A DNA stretch of 64,000 bases from Hirsutella rhossiliensis (lineage: Eukaryota > Ascomycota > Sordariomycetes > Hypocreales > Ophiocordycipitaceae). The stretch spans positions 3,472,001 through 3,536,000 of the forward strand of contig NW_025408671.1 of NCBI RefSeq assembly GCF_020360975.1. The letters run 5' to 3'. The notes beneath the pieces were generated by a model. It had not been told where the DNA came from and did not search any database. It saw only the letters and a program-made list of their open reading frames with translations. Made by a program: the position numbers and the translations under genes. Of this stretch, positions 1 through 10,803 are shown in pieces (positions within the stretch are counted from its first letter, which is position 1; each line of letters starts with the position of its first letter).

Positions 1-3000
1 CGGACGATTTGCGGGGAGCCAAGGCCGGGAAGTATGTGCGTGTGTATGTGTGTGTGTGTGTATGTGTGTTGCATATATGTATATGACTTTGGGGGGGTCA
101 CATGGGACCCTGCCGGTACGACGCGGCGAGAGGTGGTGGTGGAGGAGAGTGATGGGTGGGTAGATGGACGGGAAGGAGGAGATATCGGCGGGCAAACCAA
201 CTTTTGCTTAAAGTAGAGGAGGGAGGTGAGGGCGGCAGCGATGCCCTGCATACGTCATCGGAATAGATAGCGTCAGCCAGCCCTTTGTGATGCAACGTGC
301 CGTGGCCTGGCGGGTTTGGGGGCGCACCGTGGATGCGAGGGCCGGGAGACGCATGTATGAGGCGGCGGAGCTCAGGAGGGAGGCGGTCTGCTCCAGGAAG
401 CCGGTGAGAGAGGATGGCGGAGACGAGTTGGGGCTGGACATGGCGGGCGGACAGTTTGTCGGTCGGGAAGCCCAGCAGGCTCAGCGGACGACGGCGGTTC
501 GGGTGTGTCGTGTTTTTTTCGCCTTGGGAGCCCTAGAGAAGGAGGCGACAAGAGGAAAACAAGGTTGGATGGAGCCTCGCGAGCCAAAGGACGGTACTGC
601 AAGGTAGCTGCAGGAATGTAGCCCCCTGGTTGAGCTGTGGCTGACGCGGATCTCGGAACCGCGGGGGTCTCGTCCCCTTTGCTTGCTCTCCGGCTCCCGC
701 CTGGCAGTTTTGCTTTTTTCCCTGTCTGCTTATGATTGATCCCGATGCTGCTCCCCGCTCTTTCTCTCTCTTCGAACACGCGCCGTGTGTCAGAGCGAGG
801 CCCGGTCGTCGTTGATGTGCGAGAAGGAGGGCGCGTGCCGGACAACGGGCAGCACTCGATCGTCACGAGCGAAGCATATGTATGGCTGAGGCGGCAAGGG
901 AAGAGACGCAATGTGTATTGTGTAGTTGCTGCATGTATTAAGATGAGGACGGCAAGACTGCTGCTGCGTAGGTAGGCGGCGATGGCCACGCGAACGGTTC
1001 TTTTGGGGCAAAAGGCGGAGGTGCCGCGCGATATGGAAAGCTTGGTTGGGGAAGCAAGACGGACGTGATGAGTAATACCGATGGACAGGTACAATACGGA
1101 CTCGGTACGAGCCGGTGGGGGCATGCATGGGCGAGAGGCAAGTAGACGGTAGGTCTCCCGAACATTGACCGACAGGCCACAGCATCAGGCAATGAACAGC
1201 CGCCGGGAAATTACAGTACTGTGCAGTAGGCAAGAGAAGAAAGCTCCTGTGCATATATCTACGAGTTGCCTGCAGGGGCAGTTAATTAGAGGCGACTCGA
1301 TGTTGCGTGTGGGTGGGAAAGAAGAAGGAAAAAGCAAAGGATGCCTGGGAGCAGAGGTACAGGATAGGTAGGTAGGTATTCTGTACAAGTCAGCCTTACT
1401 AAGGCAAATTACCCCGTAACTTGCTTTTGGCCGAGAGATGGGAAACCTTTCAAACACATGACACGCAACTTGAACCTCGACAACTTGAGCCAAGTTCCTG
1501 GCAACTCAGACAGCCAAGCGTCCCTCATGTGAACCGCTGCTCCTGCGACGCCGTGTCGGGCCATCTTCCCCTCAAAAACCGTGCCGCGGGGACCGAGAAG
1601 GGCACTCCCGAGCACCATGACGTGCAGCTATTGGGTTGGGTTTCCTCCCGCAAGCTGTCTGAGCACTAAACAGAGACATTTCCTGATAATGGCCCTCGCA
1701 AGCAGCCATGTCGTACACGAGGTACCGTGAGCCACATACGGATACCTTGACTGATGTTCATTCATGCACGGGGTATCCCATCGACCTACGCTTGATGCGA
1801 GACCTTTCGCCTCGTTCACGTCCATTCCTCGGCTTGGCCTCCACGAGCCGTGGTGCTTCCCTCGCTTGCTGTTTCCCCTGAGACTCTCGACTGAACCCCT
1901 CGGGAGCTGGCACCCACCAAAGACGAGCCAACCCACGGAGTAGAGGCTGGCATCATGATGGACCGTCACTTGTCGTCCTGGATGTACCGCATACTCGCTC
2001 GCGCGACGAATGGCCCGTCGCAAGGAGGCCGTCATTCGATGGCGGCAATTTCTTGATTCTTGGCGACCGATGACGCCGCGGCTGGCTGCAGAATCGGCCG
2101 GCGCCAGTTGGGCTCGGGACGCGGGGCGAAAAGGAAAGACAAGAAAAGGGCGGCGCGTCATGAGGTGTGGGACGACGACGTGTGACGGTGCCTCCTGAAG
2201 CTCCCACGCGAGACGTGCAGAACGTAGGCGCGCGTCACCATCCAGTCCACGTCGGGCAAATGAGGCTGCCCCTGCAGCAGCAGAGTTGACGTTTCCACGG
2301 CGACTGGGACAGGCTTTGTCCGAGGGGTGGTGCAGCTGTAATACCCGTCCCGTAGGTGGAGAGGAGTGATGGCATCATGGTGCGCAACGCCGTGTCTCAT
2401 GCGCGCCAGGAATAGCAAGCAGCATTGGAGGACAGATTCGCCGTCACATTCTTGGGCCAGCCCGTCGCCTACAGGGCACATATGCACATCCGCATGAGCG
2501 CGCGGCTGCGCACACACATGAAGCAGCGCCCACCAGCGCCCACCAGCGCTACGAATACTCTGTCAGTCCGTATACTCTTGTGCTTATGCTTACGGTTTTT
2601 AGAGAACGAATACAAGCCCGCCGCCCCCATCCACCATCATCATCCTCTTCTTTCTTCTTCATCTCCAGAGGACAGCATCAGCTCTCGTCCTCAACGCGGG
2701 CTGACTCGACCCCCCTGTTTCGTGTCTTTGTCTCTCCCATGTCTTGGGCATCCATCCCGCAACATCGTCACACCCCGAGCAAAGAGTCCCAACGTCACTC
2801 GGTCCCACAAGCCACGGGCTTTGCAGCCCGAAGAGCACGATGAACAAAGAACGGCTGGTTGGCTGGTTGGTTGCTGGCGCAGAGCAGCAGCCCGCCCTTG
2901 GCATTGCGCCCTCCAATCCACGGTCCAGCCCTAGGCCTAGGGGCAGGGCCTATCAGCCTAGAGGTTCTAGCGGGTTCTCGGGGTCGCATGGCGGCGCCCC

Positions 3001-3932
3001 CTCCCCTCACCCACTGCAGCCCCCTCTGTAATAACCGCCGCCAGTCACCCTGTAGGTACCCGATAATTACCATTTGTCTCGTCGTGGTACGACGCCGGGC
3101 AGCGAGTGGTTGGCTTTGGGGGGACGAGAGCTGCGCGCATGCCCAACGAATAAGTACTACTAGGTACAATAATTACAGTGGGCATACCTAGGTAGGTACC
3201 AGGTAGACAGGCAGACAACTTGTTTCGAAAGAGACTTGTTGGTTGCTTGTAGAAGGGGACGACCAAAATATGCACATCACCAGCGTACTACCTGCCTTTA
3301 CCTCTAGTAAGTACTGTAGGATGATAGGGCAGGCTTCCACCTCGTGGCCGGCCCCTCTCGACATTTTTCCATCTTTTCCATCCTTCTTTTTCTTGTTCGT
3401 CAGCCAACGTCGGGTCGCACGACGCACGCACGCGCACAGCCAACCCGGCAACACCCATCTAGCGGAAAAAAACTCTCGACCGATCGTCCGTCAACAACCG
3501 CCTGTACAGTAATAAACAACAAGACGCCAGGAGACGCACTCGGGCTACCAAAACCCTACAGTTTGTCGCCTCGCCATCTGGCTCCGCCCATCCTCTCTCT
3601 CTCATCACAATCCTTCTTCCTCTTCGTTTTGCTTTTTTCTTCCCCGCGAACAGCCATTTGCCATTCCCCGTTTACTGGCACTGGCCGTCTTCCGACCCCC
3701 GCCCTCGACCGAGTTTTTCCCTCCGCATTCCATCAATCCATCCAGCGCCGCGAGGGCCATCACCACCTGGCGCAAACACGCGACAGCCCGTCCCTGGTCT
3801 GAGACGCCCTCATTCCTCTGTTCCTACCAGCGGCCGCACGGCTGCAAATCATCAGCAGCCCGCCTCCTTTTCCCTCGACCTCCGTCAAATACCGCACCAG
3901 CCAGTCGGGTCCCGTCTGCGCCACGGGCAACA
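1..3932. other. Mostly gene-free left flank
   Basis: Apart from one doubtful first exon (208-441, minus) I see no supportable gene. The stretch has a TG microsatellite at about 36-70, TAGG/GGTA-type motif clusters at 1365-1380 and 3187-3205, and a pyrimidine-rich leader from about 3350 to 3930 that is probably promoter and 5' UTR of the LYAR-like gene. Open frames here, up to 250 codons, show no recognisable domain and overlap one another on both strands. Confidence 0.6.
208..441 (-). CDS. Possible first exon of a minus-strand gene (doubtful)
   Basis: A 77-codon frame opens at an ATG at 441 after a leader that looks like a fungal 5' UTR (C/T-rich with CCGCC just before ATG). The first 40 residues are Ser/Pro/Ala-rich with spaced hydrophobics, resembling an N-terminal targeting or membrane-proximal segment. 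A plausible donor (GTATGC) lies near 256, so the true exon may end there and continue toward position 1 and off the window. No domain is recognisable and no downstream exon could be fixed, so this may be noise. Confidence 0.22.
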   Translation of the reverse strand: MSSPNSSPPSSLTGFLEQTASLLSSAASYMRLPALASTVRPQTRQATARCITKGWLTLSIPMTYAGHRCRPHLPPLL

Positions 3933-5740
3933 ATGGTCTCCTTTTCGTGCGAGGTAAATCCTTTTCCTTTTCTTTTTTCGTCTCCTTCATTTTGACCTGC
4001 ATCTCTTCTCCCCAGAGGTAGCCTCTAGTCACCCCGTCGCCCCCCCAACCCATCTTCCACACCCTCTTCTTCTTCGTCCGCTTCCTCACTCTCACTCTCA
4101 CTCTGCCTCTCCGTGTGTATCACGCACGGCTCACGCCCATCCACCCACCCACACACCACACCATCACCACCTTGCCTTGGGGTACCAGTACCCTGTCTTT
4201 TTTTGGGTCTCTACATAGCCCTGCACATACCCTCGACCTTGACATCACCTCACCCGACGCGCTTCACACCCTTCCCGGGAGAGACGCATCACCCGGCTGC
4301 TGAGCTCCCTTGTCCTGTTCCCCATACATACATACCCTGGGCCCCACTCGCTTGCTTGTTCCATCATCAGCTCTCTCCCTGATTCCTGTCTCGTCTCCTT
4401 CAAATACCCAGCTGGCGCCACCCCGCGGCGCATTGCGTCCTCGTCCTCCTCATCACCTCCCGCCTTGACTAACCAGATACACGACACTGCAACAGGCCTG
4501 CGGCGACGTCTTGACCAAGAAGAAGCTTGACCCTCATCGCAACCGCTGCCACGGAGCTACCTTTACCTGCCTCGATTGCATGGTCCACTTTGCCGGCGTC
4601 CAATATCGCTCTCATACGGTTTGTCCCCATTCCTGCTCGCCATTGTCGATTCCCCTAACACCTCGACAGTCTTGTATAACCGAAGATCAAAAGTATCAAG
4701 GCGCCCTCTACAAGGAAAAGAACAAGAAGCCCAAGAACAAGCCCGTCGACCGCCCGCCACCCAAGAACATGGCCCTGCAACCATATGTGGAAGATGTCGG
4801 GGAGGATCGGGCATACGAACCCTGGAACGACTCCGTCGGCCATACCGAAGACGAGAGATCGCCCGCTGAGCCGCCCCCGGAGGCTCCCACTCCACCCGCC
4901 GCTGCCCACGAGGAGCACGTCAACGTCTTCGATTTCCTCGTCACCACCGGCCAGACGCCAAACTCGTCCAACCTCCACCTCCCCCGAGACCACGACATCG
5001 GCGACGCCTCATTGGTTCGCTACCAATACCATGAAGAGACTTGTCTTATGGACGCCGACGACCAGCCCCTGGTCCAGTACGGCTCCGGCCCGGTGTCCGT
5101 CGGCGCCCTCGTCACCCCCGCACCCAAGGCCGCGCGGCGCAAGTCCAAGGATGGCGAGTTGAAAAAGGACAAGAAGCGCAAGCGCCTGCACGTCGACGTC
5201 CCGGGTGACCAAGTCATGACGGACGCCCCTCCCGTCCTCCACTCGGGCCTCACCGGCGGCCTCAAGGGGCTCATGCGCGCCACGCTGCCGCCCTCTCCAG
5301 ACTACTCTGGCGGCGACGTCGCCGACAACTCGCCAGCCAGCCCCCTCAAGAAAAGCAAACACGCCAAGCACTCCAAGAATGGCCACATCAGCAACAGCAT
5401 TATGGACATGATCACGGGCGGCACCAAACACAAGACGCCGAAGAAAAAGTCGTCGCACAACAAGAAGCAGGTTCGGCCACAGTCCAAGGACGGCAAAGGG
5501 GCCAACCCCGACAGCCAGTTGGTTGTCTACAATCCTCGCGCCGCTGCCTTTCTCAGCTTCGTCATCAAGGGCCCCGAGAGCGAGCGCGGTTGCAGCATGA
5601 ACAAGGCTCTCAAGCGATATCACCGCGAACGCGAAGCCGCCGGCTCCAGCGCAGCAAAGATAAAGGAAGAAAAGGAGCTATGGAAGGGCTTGCGACTGCG
5701 CCGGAACGAACGCGGCGAGATTGTCCTCTTCTCGCTGTGA
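3933..5740 (+). CDS. LYAR-type C2HC zinc-finger nucleolar protein
   Basis: Three exons: 3933-3953, 4496-4618 and 4670-5740, giving 404 residues. The N-terminus is a classic double LYAR zinc finger: C6, C9, H21, C25, then C32, C35, H47, C50, followed by the family's ITEDQKYQG-like segment. The rest is charged: basic Lys-rich clusters near residues 165-180 and 250-300, and a conserved tail ending in LRRNERGEIVLFSL. LYAR proteins are nucleolar and act in ribosome biogenesis and growth control; that role is inferred from the family. Intron 1 is unusually long (542 nt) and falls after seven codons, between the first cysteine and its partner; its 3' end has a good branch point (TGACTAAC) and CAG. 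Intron 2 is 51 nt and would read through in frame if retained. The start is fixed by the family's MVSF opening. Confidence 0.88.
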
Positions 5741-6357
5741 GACATCACCACCGCCGCACTGCGATTTCATGCAGGCACGTGGCACTTGGTCTACTCGGAG
5801 GAAAAACCAATCCGAGGTAAACAAGAAAAAAATCTTGGCCGGGAGTTTCGGGGGTTATTGGAGCGTCGCATGGGATTCGCGCAACCACGTCGCGCCCTGG
5901 GTTACTTGATATCCAGCAGATAAGATGGGATAGACAAATCTTGCTGCAAATTACTCGTTGTATGACTACATGGCAGAAGCCCTGAGCGGGACTCACGGCT
6001 TGGGGAGCAAGCAGCATGAACCACGGTGGGGAGACAAAAAACTGCGCGTCTGACCCAGATGCTGGTGGTCGGCCGGGAACGCCCCTGCTGCGGCTGAAGA
6101 GGGCTTGACACGATTATGGGGATTGGAGGCGAGCAAGGCGGTAATGGCCGGGAGGGTAATGGCGGATACCATGGCAAGGGCTTGGATGGCATCGCACTGC
6201 GTCGAATGAAAATTTTTGTCGTTGCGCCCACAGGGCATGACTGGGCCACGCTCCTGGACCGTGAATGTGTATTATGTCACTGTGGATGTAGAAATATGAG
6301 GCCAAGCACAGGTCATGAATGAGGCCACTCAGCGCCTACGTCACTCGTGCGGTTACA
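5741..6357. other. Convergent 3' intergenic region
   Basis: About 600 bases between the convergent LYAR-like and PEX10 stop codons. It should hold both 3' UTRs. No open frame with protein-like content and no repeats were seen. Confidence 0.7.
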
Positions 6358-7548
6358 CTACATGACCCGCAGCGGCAGAATGTGCTGCACCATGGCCTCC
6401 CTCCGACACAGCGGGCACTCGGGCTTCTCTCTGACCCAGTCGCCAATGCATCCCCAGCAAAAGACGTGACCGCACTGGGTGGCCGCGGGGTCCTTGAGCT
6501 CCTCGAGGCACAGGGTGCACTTGCGCTGCTGCTGGCCCCTGATGTAGGGCATGACCTTTTCGTCGGCGAGGTCGAAGCGGGGGCCGGCGGCGACGGGGGT
6601 GTGCGTCGCGGTGGCGAGGTCGACGCGGCTGGCCTGGGGCCCGGGGGAGGCGCCGAGATCGGAGAGGAGCAGGTCGCTGTTTGCGGCGTACGAGTTGACG
6701 TGGTCGAGGGAGACGTCGACGGTGGCGCGTTGGAAGGGCCCGCGTTGGCGGGGGGGGGAGCCGACGGCGGCAGCGGATGAAGTCGACGAGGAGGAGGCGG
6801 CGGGCGCGGACGAGGTCGAGGCCGAGGGGGCCAGGAGAAGGGTGGAATGGAGGTGTAGGAAGGCCTGGACGGCGAGCTGGACGACGAGAAGAACGCCGAG
6901 GACCTCGTAGCCGGCGCGGTCGGGGGTGTCGGGGACGGTGCGGGTGAAGACGTAGCGCAGGGAAAGGAGGCGCTTGGTTAGCTCGTAGTAGGTGCCGTTG
7001 AAGTAGAAGAGGGCGAGGACGAGGGCGTTGAGGGGCGCGTCCGACATGAGGCTGGGGAGGTGGCGGGCCATGTAGTCGAGGATGCGCGCCTCCCTGGCGG
7101 TAGAGGACAGGGATGAAGATGACGGCGACGGGGCCTTGGCGTCCCGTCGAAGCCTCTCGAGCCGCCGGTCAATGACGGCGCGCACCCACCCCCTCAGCCG
7201 GGGCAAACCCCGCGCGGCAAGATACGGCACCAGGACCGCGCCGACGACGTAGGCAGCGCGAGCCCTGAGCGCGGGCAAGCTGCCGCCCGGGGCGTGGACC
7301 TGGACGAGGTCGCAGTACTCCTCGCCGAGGGTGCGGTTGCCCGGCAGGGTGGTGAGGCCAAGATAGAGCAGGGGCGCGGCGAGGGCGCGAACCTCGGGCG
7401 CGGCGGCGTGGGCGGCGCGGGCGCCGGCGAGACGGCGGTGCAGGTCGGCGAGGGCGTTGGCGAGGTGGCCCGCGAAGTAGGCGTCCTTTTGGTGGGCGCG
7501 GACGATGTCCGGGGCCGAGGCGTAGGGGTACGGGTCGGGGCCGGCCAT
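6358..7548 (-). CDS. PEX10: Peroxisome biogenesis E3 ligase PEX10
   Basis: A single exon of 396 codons. The C-terminus carries a C3HC4 RING finger at about residues 344-382 (CTLC, CGHVFCWGC, CPLC). The preceding 300 residues contain the Pex2/Pex12-type amino domain with several hydrophobic segments, including a conserved-looking ALVLALFYFNGTYYELTKR stretch. Pex10 sits in the peroxisomal membrane with Pex2 and Pex12 and ubiquitinates the import receptor Pex5 so that it can be recycled. Length and architecture match fungal Pex10. A Ser/Ala-rich linker (about residues 250-285) separates the membrane part from the RING. The start is the first ATG of the frame, followed by the expected acidic/aromatic N-terminus. 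No intron is needed. Confidence 0.93.
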   Translation of the reverse strand: MAGPDPYPYASAPDIVRAHQKDAYFAGHLANALADLHRRLAGARAAHAAAPEVRALAAPLLYLGLTTLPGNRTLGEEYCDLVQVHAPGGSLPALRARAAYVVGAVLVPYLAARGLPRLRGWVRAVIDRRLERLRRDAKAPSPSSSSLSSTAREARILDYMARHLPSLMSDAPLNALVLALFYFNGTYYELTKRLLSLRYVFTRTVPDTPDRAGYEVLGVLLVVQLAVQAFLHLHSTLLLAPSASTSSAPAASSSSTSSAAAVGSPPRQRGPFQRATVDVSLDHVNSYAANSDLLLSDLGASPGPQASRVDLATATHTPVAAGPRFDLADEKVMPYIRGQQQRKCTLCLEELKDPAATQCGHVFCWGCIGDWVREKPECPLCRREAMVQHILPLRVM

Positions 7549-8365
7549 GGGGGGGGTGGGTGTTGCCGTGATGGCGGTATGCTTTTGGGTGTGTCGGCGG
7601 CGGCAGCGTGCGGACGGGGGACGGTGGTGCTGTGCTGGCTCGGGAAGAGGGTTGGACGAGGGAAGTTGTTTGATGATGGCTCGTGACGCTAGGCGCTAGA
7701 GATATGCATGGAGATAGATGGCCGGCGCCGCGGGACAGACAGTAGGTTGTTACAGTATGTACCTGGGGAGCAAGAGTGGGCCCGGGTGCTGGTCTCGGTC
7801 CGCCCTCCGAGCTGGTACTTGGGAATGCGGCTGCGTGGCGGGGGTTGCGCAGGTACCGCGGGCAGATGCGGGCCTCGGCACTCGGCGGGACCCACCGGCG
7901 CGGAGCGTTGGCAGCGGCTTACACAGAGCCGCCAGGGCCGACTCGAATTGTCCAATGACGCTGACAAGAGTTTTGGAAAGACAGCTTGATTGTCCATGTT
8001 GTTCACGGTCTCCCCTCTTCCAGGGGATCAGGGGCTGAGAAATGTCCATTGGATATCCCATGATCAGCCACGATCAATAACAAGCCGGACACAGATTCAC
8101 AAGGGACAGACACAGATTCACAAGGGACAGAGGGCGCTTGCGATATGTACTGGCACTTGGTCAATTCTCCGTCTCGGCAGCAGACTGGAGTTTTCTAGTG
8201 CTACGACATCGGCCCATTAACTCTCCTCCTCTTCCATAACATTATCCGCCTTCCCGAGCCACCATTGTCAAACCGCCGCACGACCTGGAATAATCATTTC
8301 GTCTTGTAGTCATCATGCGCCGTAGCCGGCGTTCGTAATCGTCCAGAGCAGCCTTACGCCTTGCT
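7549..8365. other. Intergenic region with 21-bp duplication
   Basis: PEX10 promoter side and the 3' flank of the next minus-strand gene. The only structure noticed is a perfect 21-bp tandem duplication at 8090-8131. No gene is supported. Confidence 0.65.
8090..8131. repeat. 21-bp tandem duplication
   Basis: Two perfect head-to-tail copies of CACAGATTCACAAGGGACAG plus one A, at 8090-8110 and 8111-8131. They lie in intergenic DNA and look like a recent local slippage event. Confidence 0.9.
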
Positions 8366-8934
8366 CTACTCCTCCTTCTTCTTATACTCGGGCTCCTTCT
8401 TCTCCTCCTTCTCCTTATACTCGGGCTTCTCGTGCTTCCCGTGCTTCTCGCCGCCGCGACCGCCCTGGCGCTTGGAGCAGAGGAAGTGAGCGCCCTTGGT
8501 AACGAGGTCTATAATACAAGTGTTAACCTCCCGGAGAGCTCGTGGAAAGGCCTTGCGAAGCTGTACTTACCGACAATGGAGCGGTTGACGTCACACTTGC
8601 GGATGCAGGACTCGGATCTCTTCTTGATCTCGTCGATGCTACTGCACGCACTATCGACCAGGTTCTTGCCCTTGCAGGGAATCTTGGTGGCGGCCTTCTC
8701 GACGCAGGGAAGGGCGCAGGCACCCTTCTTCAGGATGGAGCCAAAGTCGATCTTGCCGCCAAAGCCGATCTTGCCGTGACCATGCCCCCCGTAGATACCG
8801 GTGAGCAGCGTCATGCCGTCCATGCCGGCGGCACCGTTCATGTTGGCGGCCAAGTCCTGGTTGATGGCTTGGTTGGCAACGCCGGCCTGGGCAACGCCGG
8901 CGAGGGCAACGGTGGCAGCAGCGACGAACTTCAT
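8366..8934 (-). CDS. Small secreted cysteine-containing protein with Lys/Glu repeat tail
   Basis: Two exons, 8571-8934 and 8366-8508, separated by a 62-nt intron (GTAAGT...TATAG), giving 168 residues. Residues 1-17 form a clear signal peptide ending AQA. The mature part begins with a Gly/Asn/His-rich segment, then a block of seven cysteines with spacing C-x3-C-x9-C-x9-C-x12-C-x3-C-x17-C. This resembles CFEM-like layouts but does not fit the eight-cysteine CFEM pattern, so I do not call CFEM. The second exon ends in a strongly charged tail in which a unit like KxEPEYKxKEE occurs twice. The protein is likely secreted or wall-associated; its function is unknown. A TATA box lies 140 bp upstream of the ATG, which suits a highly expressed gene. 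Confidence 0.78.
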
Positions 8935-9073
8935 GTTGGCGGTTGGGGGTTGGTGTGGAAGGGTGGTTGAGGGTGGACAGTTGAGAGGTGAAGGCTGGCT
9001 GTTGAGCTTGGCTGTGAAGGTGATGAGTGTGATGAGGGGGGATAGAGTCGATTCTCAGTCGACTGGAGCTCGT

Positions 9074-9081
9074 CTTATATA
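9074..9081 (-). promoter_or_regulatory. TATA box of the small secreted protein gene
   Basis: TATATAAG on the minus strand, about 140 bp before the ATG at 8934, followed by a CA/CT-rich leader typical of strongly transcribed fungal genes. Position and sequence fit a core promoter; this is inferred only. Confidence 0.55.
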
Positions 9082-9632
9082 GCCCTCGACGCCGCGGAGA
9101 GCCTCCCTCTTCCTGGCCAATGTTCGTCTCTGGACTGGACTTGTAGGGCGATTCTGAGACTTTGGGCTCATGTTGCTGGGCGAGGCTATCAAGGGGAATC
9201 TGCAACGGGAGGGGAGCTTCATGTCGGTGTCTCGCCCGACCGCAAGTCGACTGGTGAGACTTATTTTTTCGCGCGGGATGCTATGCTGGGCCATTAGGGG
9301 GGGTTGCGCGAGGTACGCGCGCCTGCCCGCCATTGAGTCTCGTCGGCGCAATTGTCTGGCCCTACTGCGCTGCTCTTTCAAACAAGTTGAGACTGGACTA
9401 GAGACAGAACCGGCAAGCGACGTCGGCACGGCATTCCACCTCTGGCCGCACAGAATGGATGCTGTGTCGGCGGCGGCATGCGCGCCATATGTTTTTGCCC
9501 GACGTTCTGCAGAGGAACTCATTTGCAGCCGTCTTTGATTTAGGTTCTCGGACATGTGAATCCGGGAAGCCAGGGGCGAGGAGAAAAGCCAGACAAGCAG
9601 GCAGAGGTCGAATGCCTCGGACGGCATGCTGT

Positions 9633-9697
9633 CGAGCGTGTCTTTCGAGCGTGTCTTTCGAGCGTGTCTTTCGAGCGTGTCTTTCGAGCGTGTCTAT
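9633..9697. repeat. 13-bp minisatellite, five copies
   Basis: Five tandem copies of CGAGCGTGTCTTT; the last differs at one base (CTAT for CTTT). The period is not a multiple of three and the site is intergenic, so it is not a coding repeat. Confidence 0.92.
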
Positions 9698-10803
9698 CGA
9701 CTCAGAAAGGACGCCCTCGAGTGATACGAGATTTCTTACTCTCTCTGCTGCGCTGGCAAGCTTGTTGTGGGTGAGAACGTGTTTGTCGAGGCGATGCGAG
9801 GAATGCTCATTGTTCGCGGCGGCTGGGCTGCGCCTGCCGCAGTTACGATGACGGCGGTGGCTTGGCACGCACGTGACTCGGCGAGCGGTTAACCTTGGTC
9901 TATGAGGCCATGCATCGGTCATGCGAAATGGGGGTAATTATGCAATCTTCCAACATGATATAGGAGGGGGGAGTCTTCTTCCGCTCGCGAGTTGCGGCCA
10001 TCCGTGTCTGGCCACCTACCCTAGACCTTTGCTCACAGGGCCACTTTGCCATCAAGAATGCGCGGACAGTCAATGACAGACGCCCAGCAGCGTGGAAGCC
10101 TCAATCCGTGGTCGCGAGAAGACCTGCAGAGCCTCGATGACGCTCTCATGACGGACCACAGCCATCCTGTTGCTCTGTCCAGGGTGGTCTCGACCGTTTC
10201 TTTTGCGGGCACGGACAGTGCACTGTAAACAATCAATCTCGGATCCTCAACAGCGCGAGCAGGAACCGGACACGGATAGGATAGGATACGAGCGAGACAG
10301 TGTCCCAGGCAATCCATCACCTTGCTTTTGCTCGTCTCTTGGCGCCTGCCCCTCACCGGCGGCGCAGCGTAGCCTCCAATGCTCTGATGTCAAGGTGGGG
10401 AAGAGCATCGCCATGGTTTTCCCCGTCCTTGACCTATCTTGTCTCGGCTTCGGTGTAGTTCGATGCCCCAACGCGCGACGTTGAGCCTCTATTGTTATTA
10501 TTACACGCTGTGGGCGCCCTCTGCCGGACCCGCTGCCATGTTGCGCCAAGGGCCACGGTTGAAGCCTGAAGAGCCGGATTAGGTAAGTGGCGTCTGTCAA
10601 GCCGCTGCACTCTATTTCCACGTCGCTCCCCCACGTGAATTGCCGTACAACGTCGTCACTCTTTTTTTGCACATCTCTCGGCCAATGCCTCTTTACGCGT
10701 CTCTCCCGCCTTCGCCTGCTCCGTCGTTATAGCCCCCGTTCCTCTCTTCGTTTCTGCCCCCCCTGCACGGCTGCCAATCCATGTCGACGCGCCCCTGTCG
10801 GCC

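Larger units (their letters stand above)
8935..10803. other. Intergenic region with a 13-bp minisatellite
   Basis: Divergent promoter space between the small secreted protein (minus) and the EXS protein (plus). No supportable gene; open frames up to 190 codons lack domains. Contains the minisatellite at 9633-9697. Confidence 0.65.

Noticed and set aside
372..1124. 250-codon minus frame
   Set aside because: No domain, starts far from promoter-like sequence, and overlaps frames on both strands.
8571..8934. CFEM domain in the small secreted protein
   Set aside because: Only seven cysteines and spacing that does not fit the eight-cysteine CFEM pattern.
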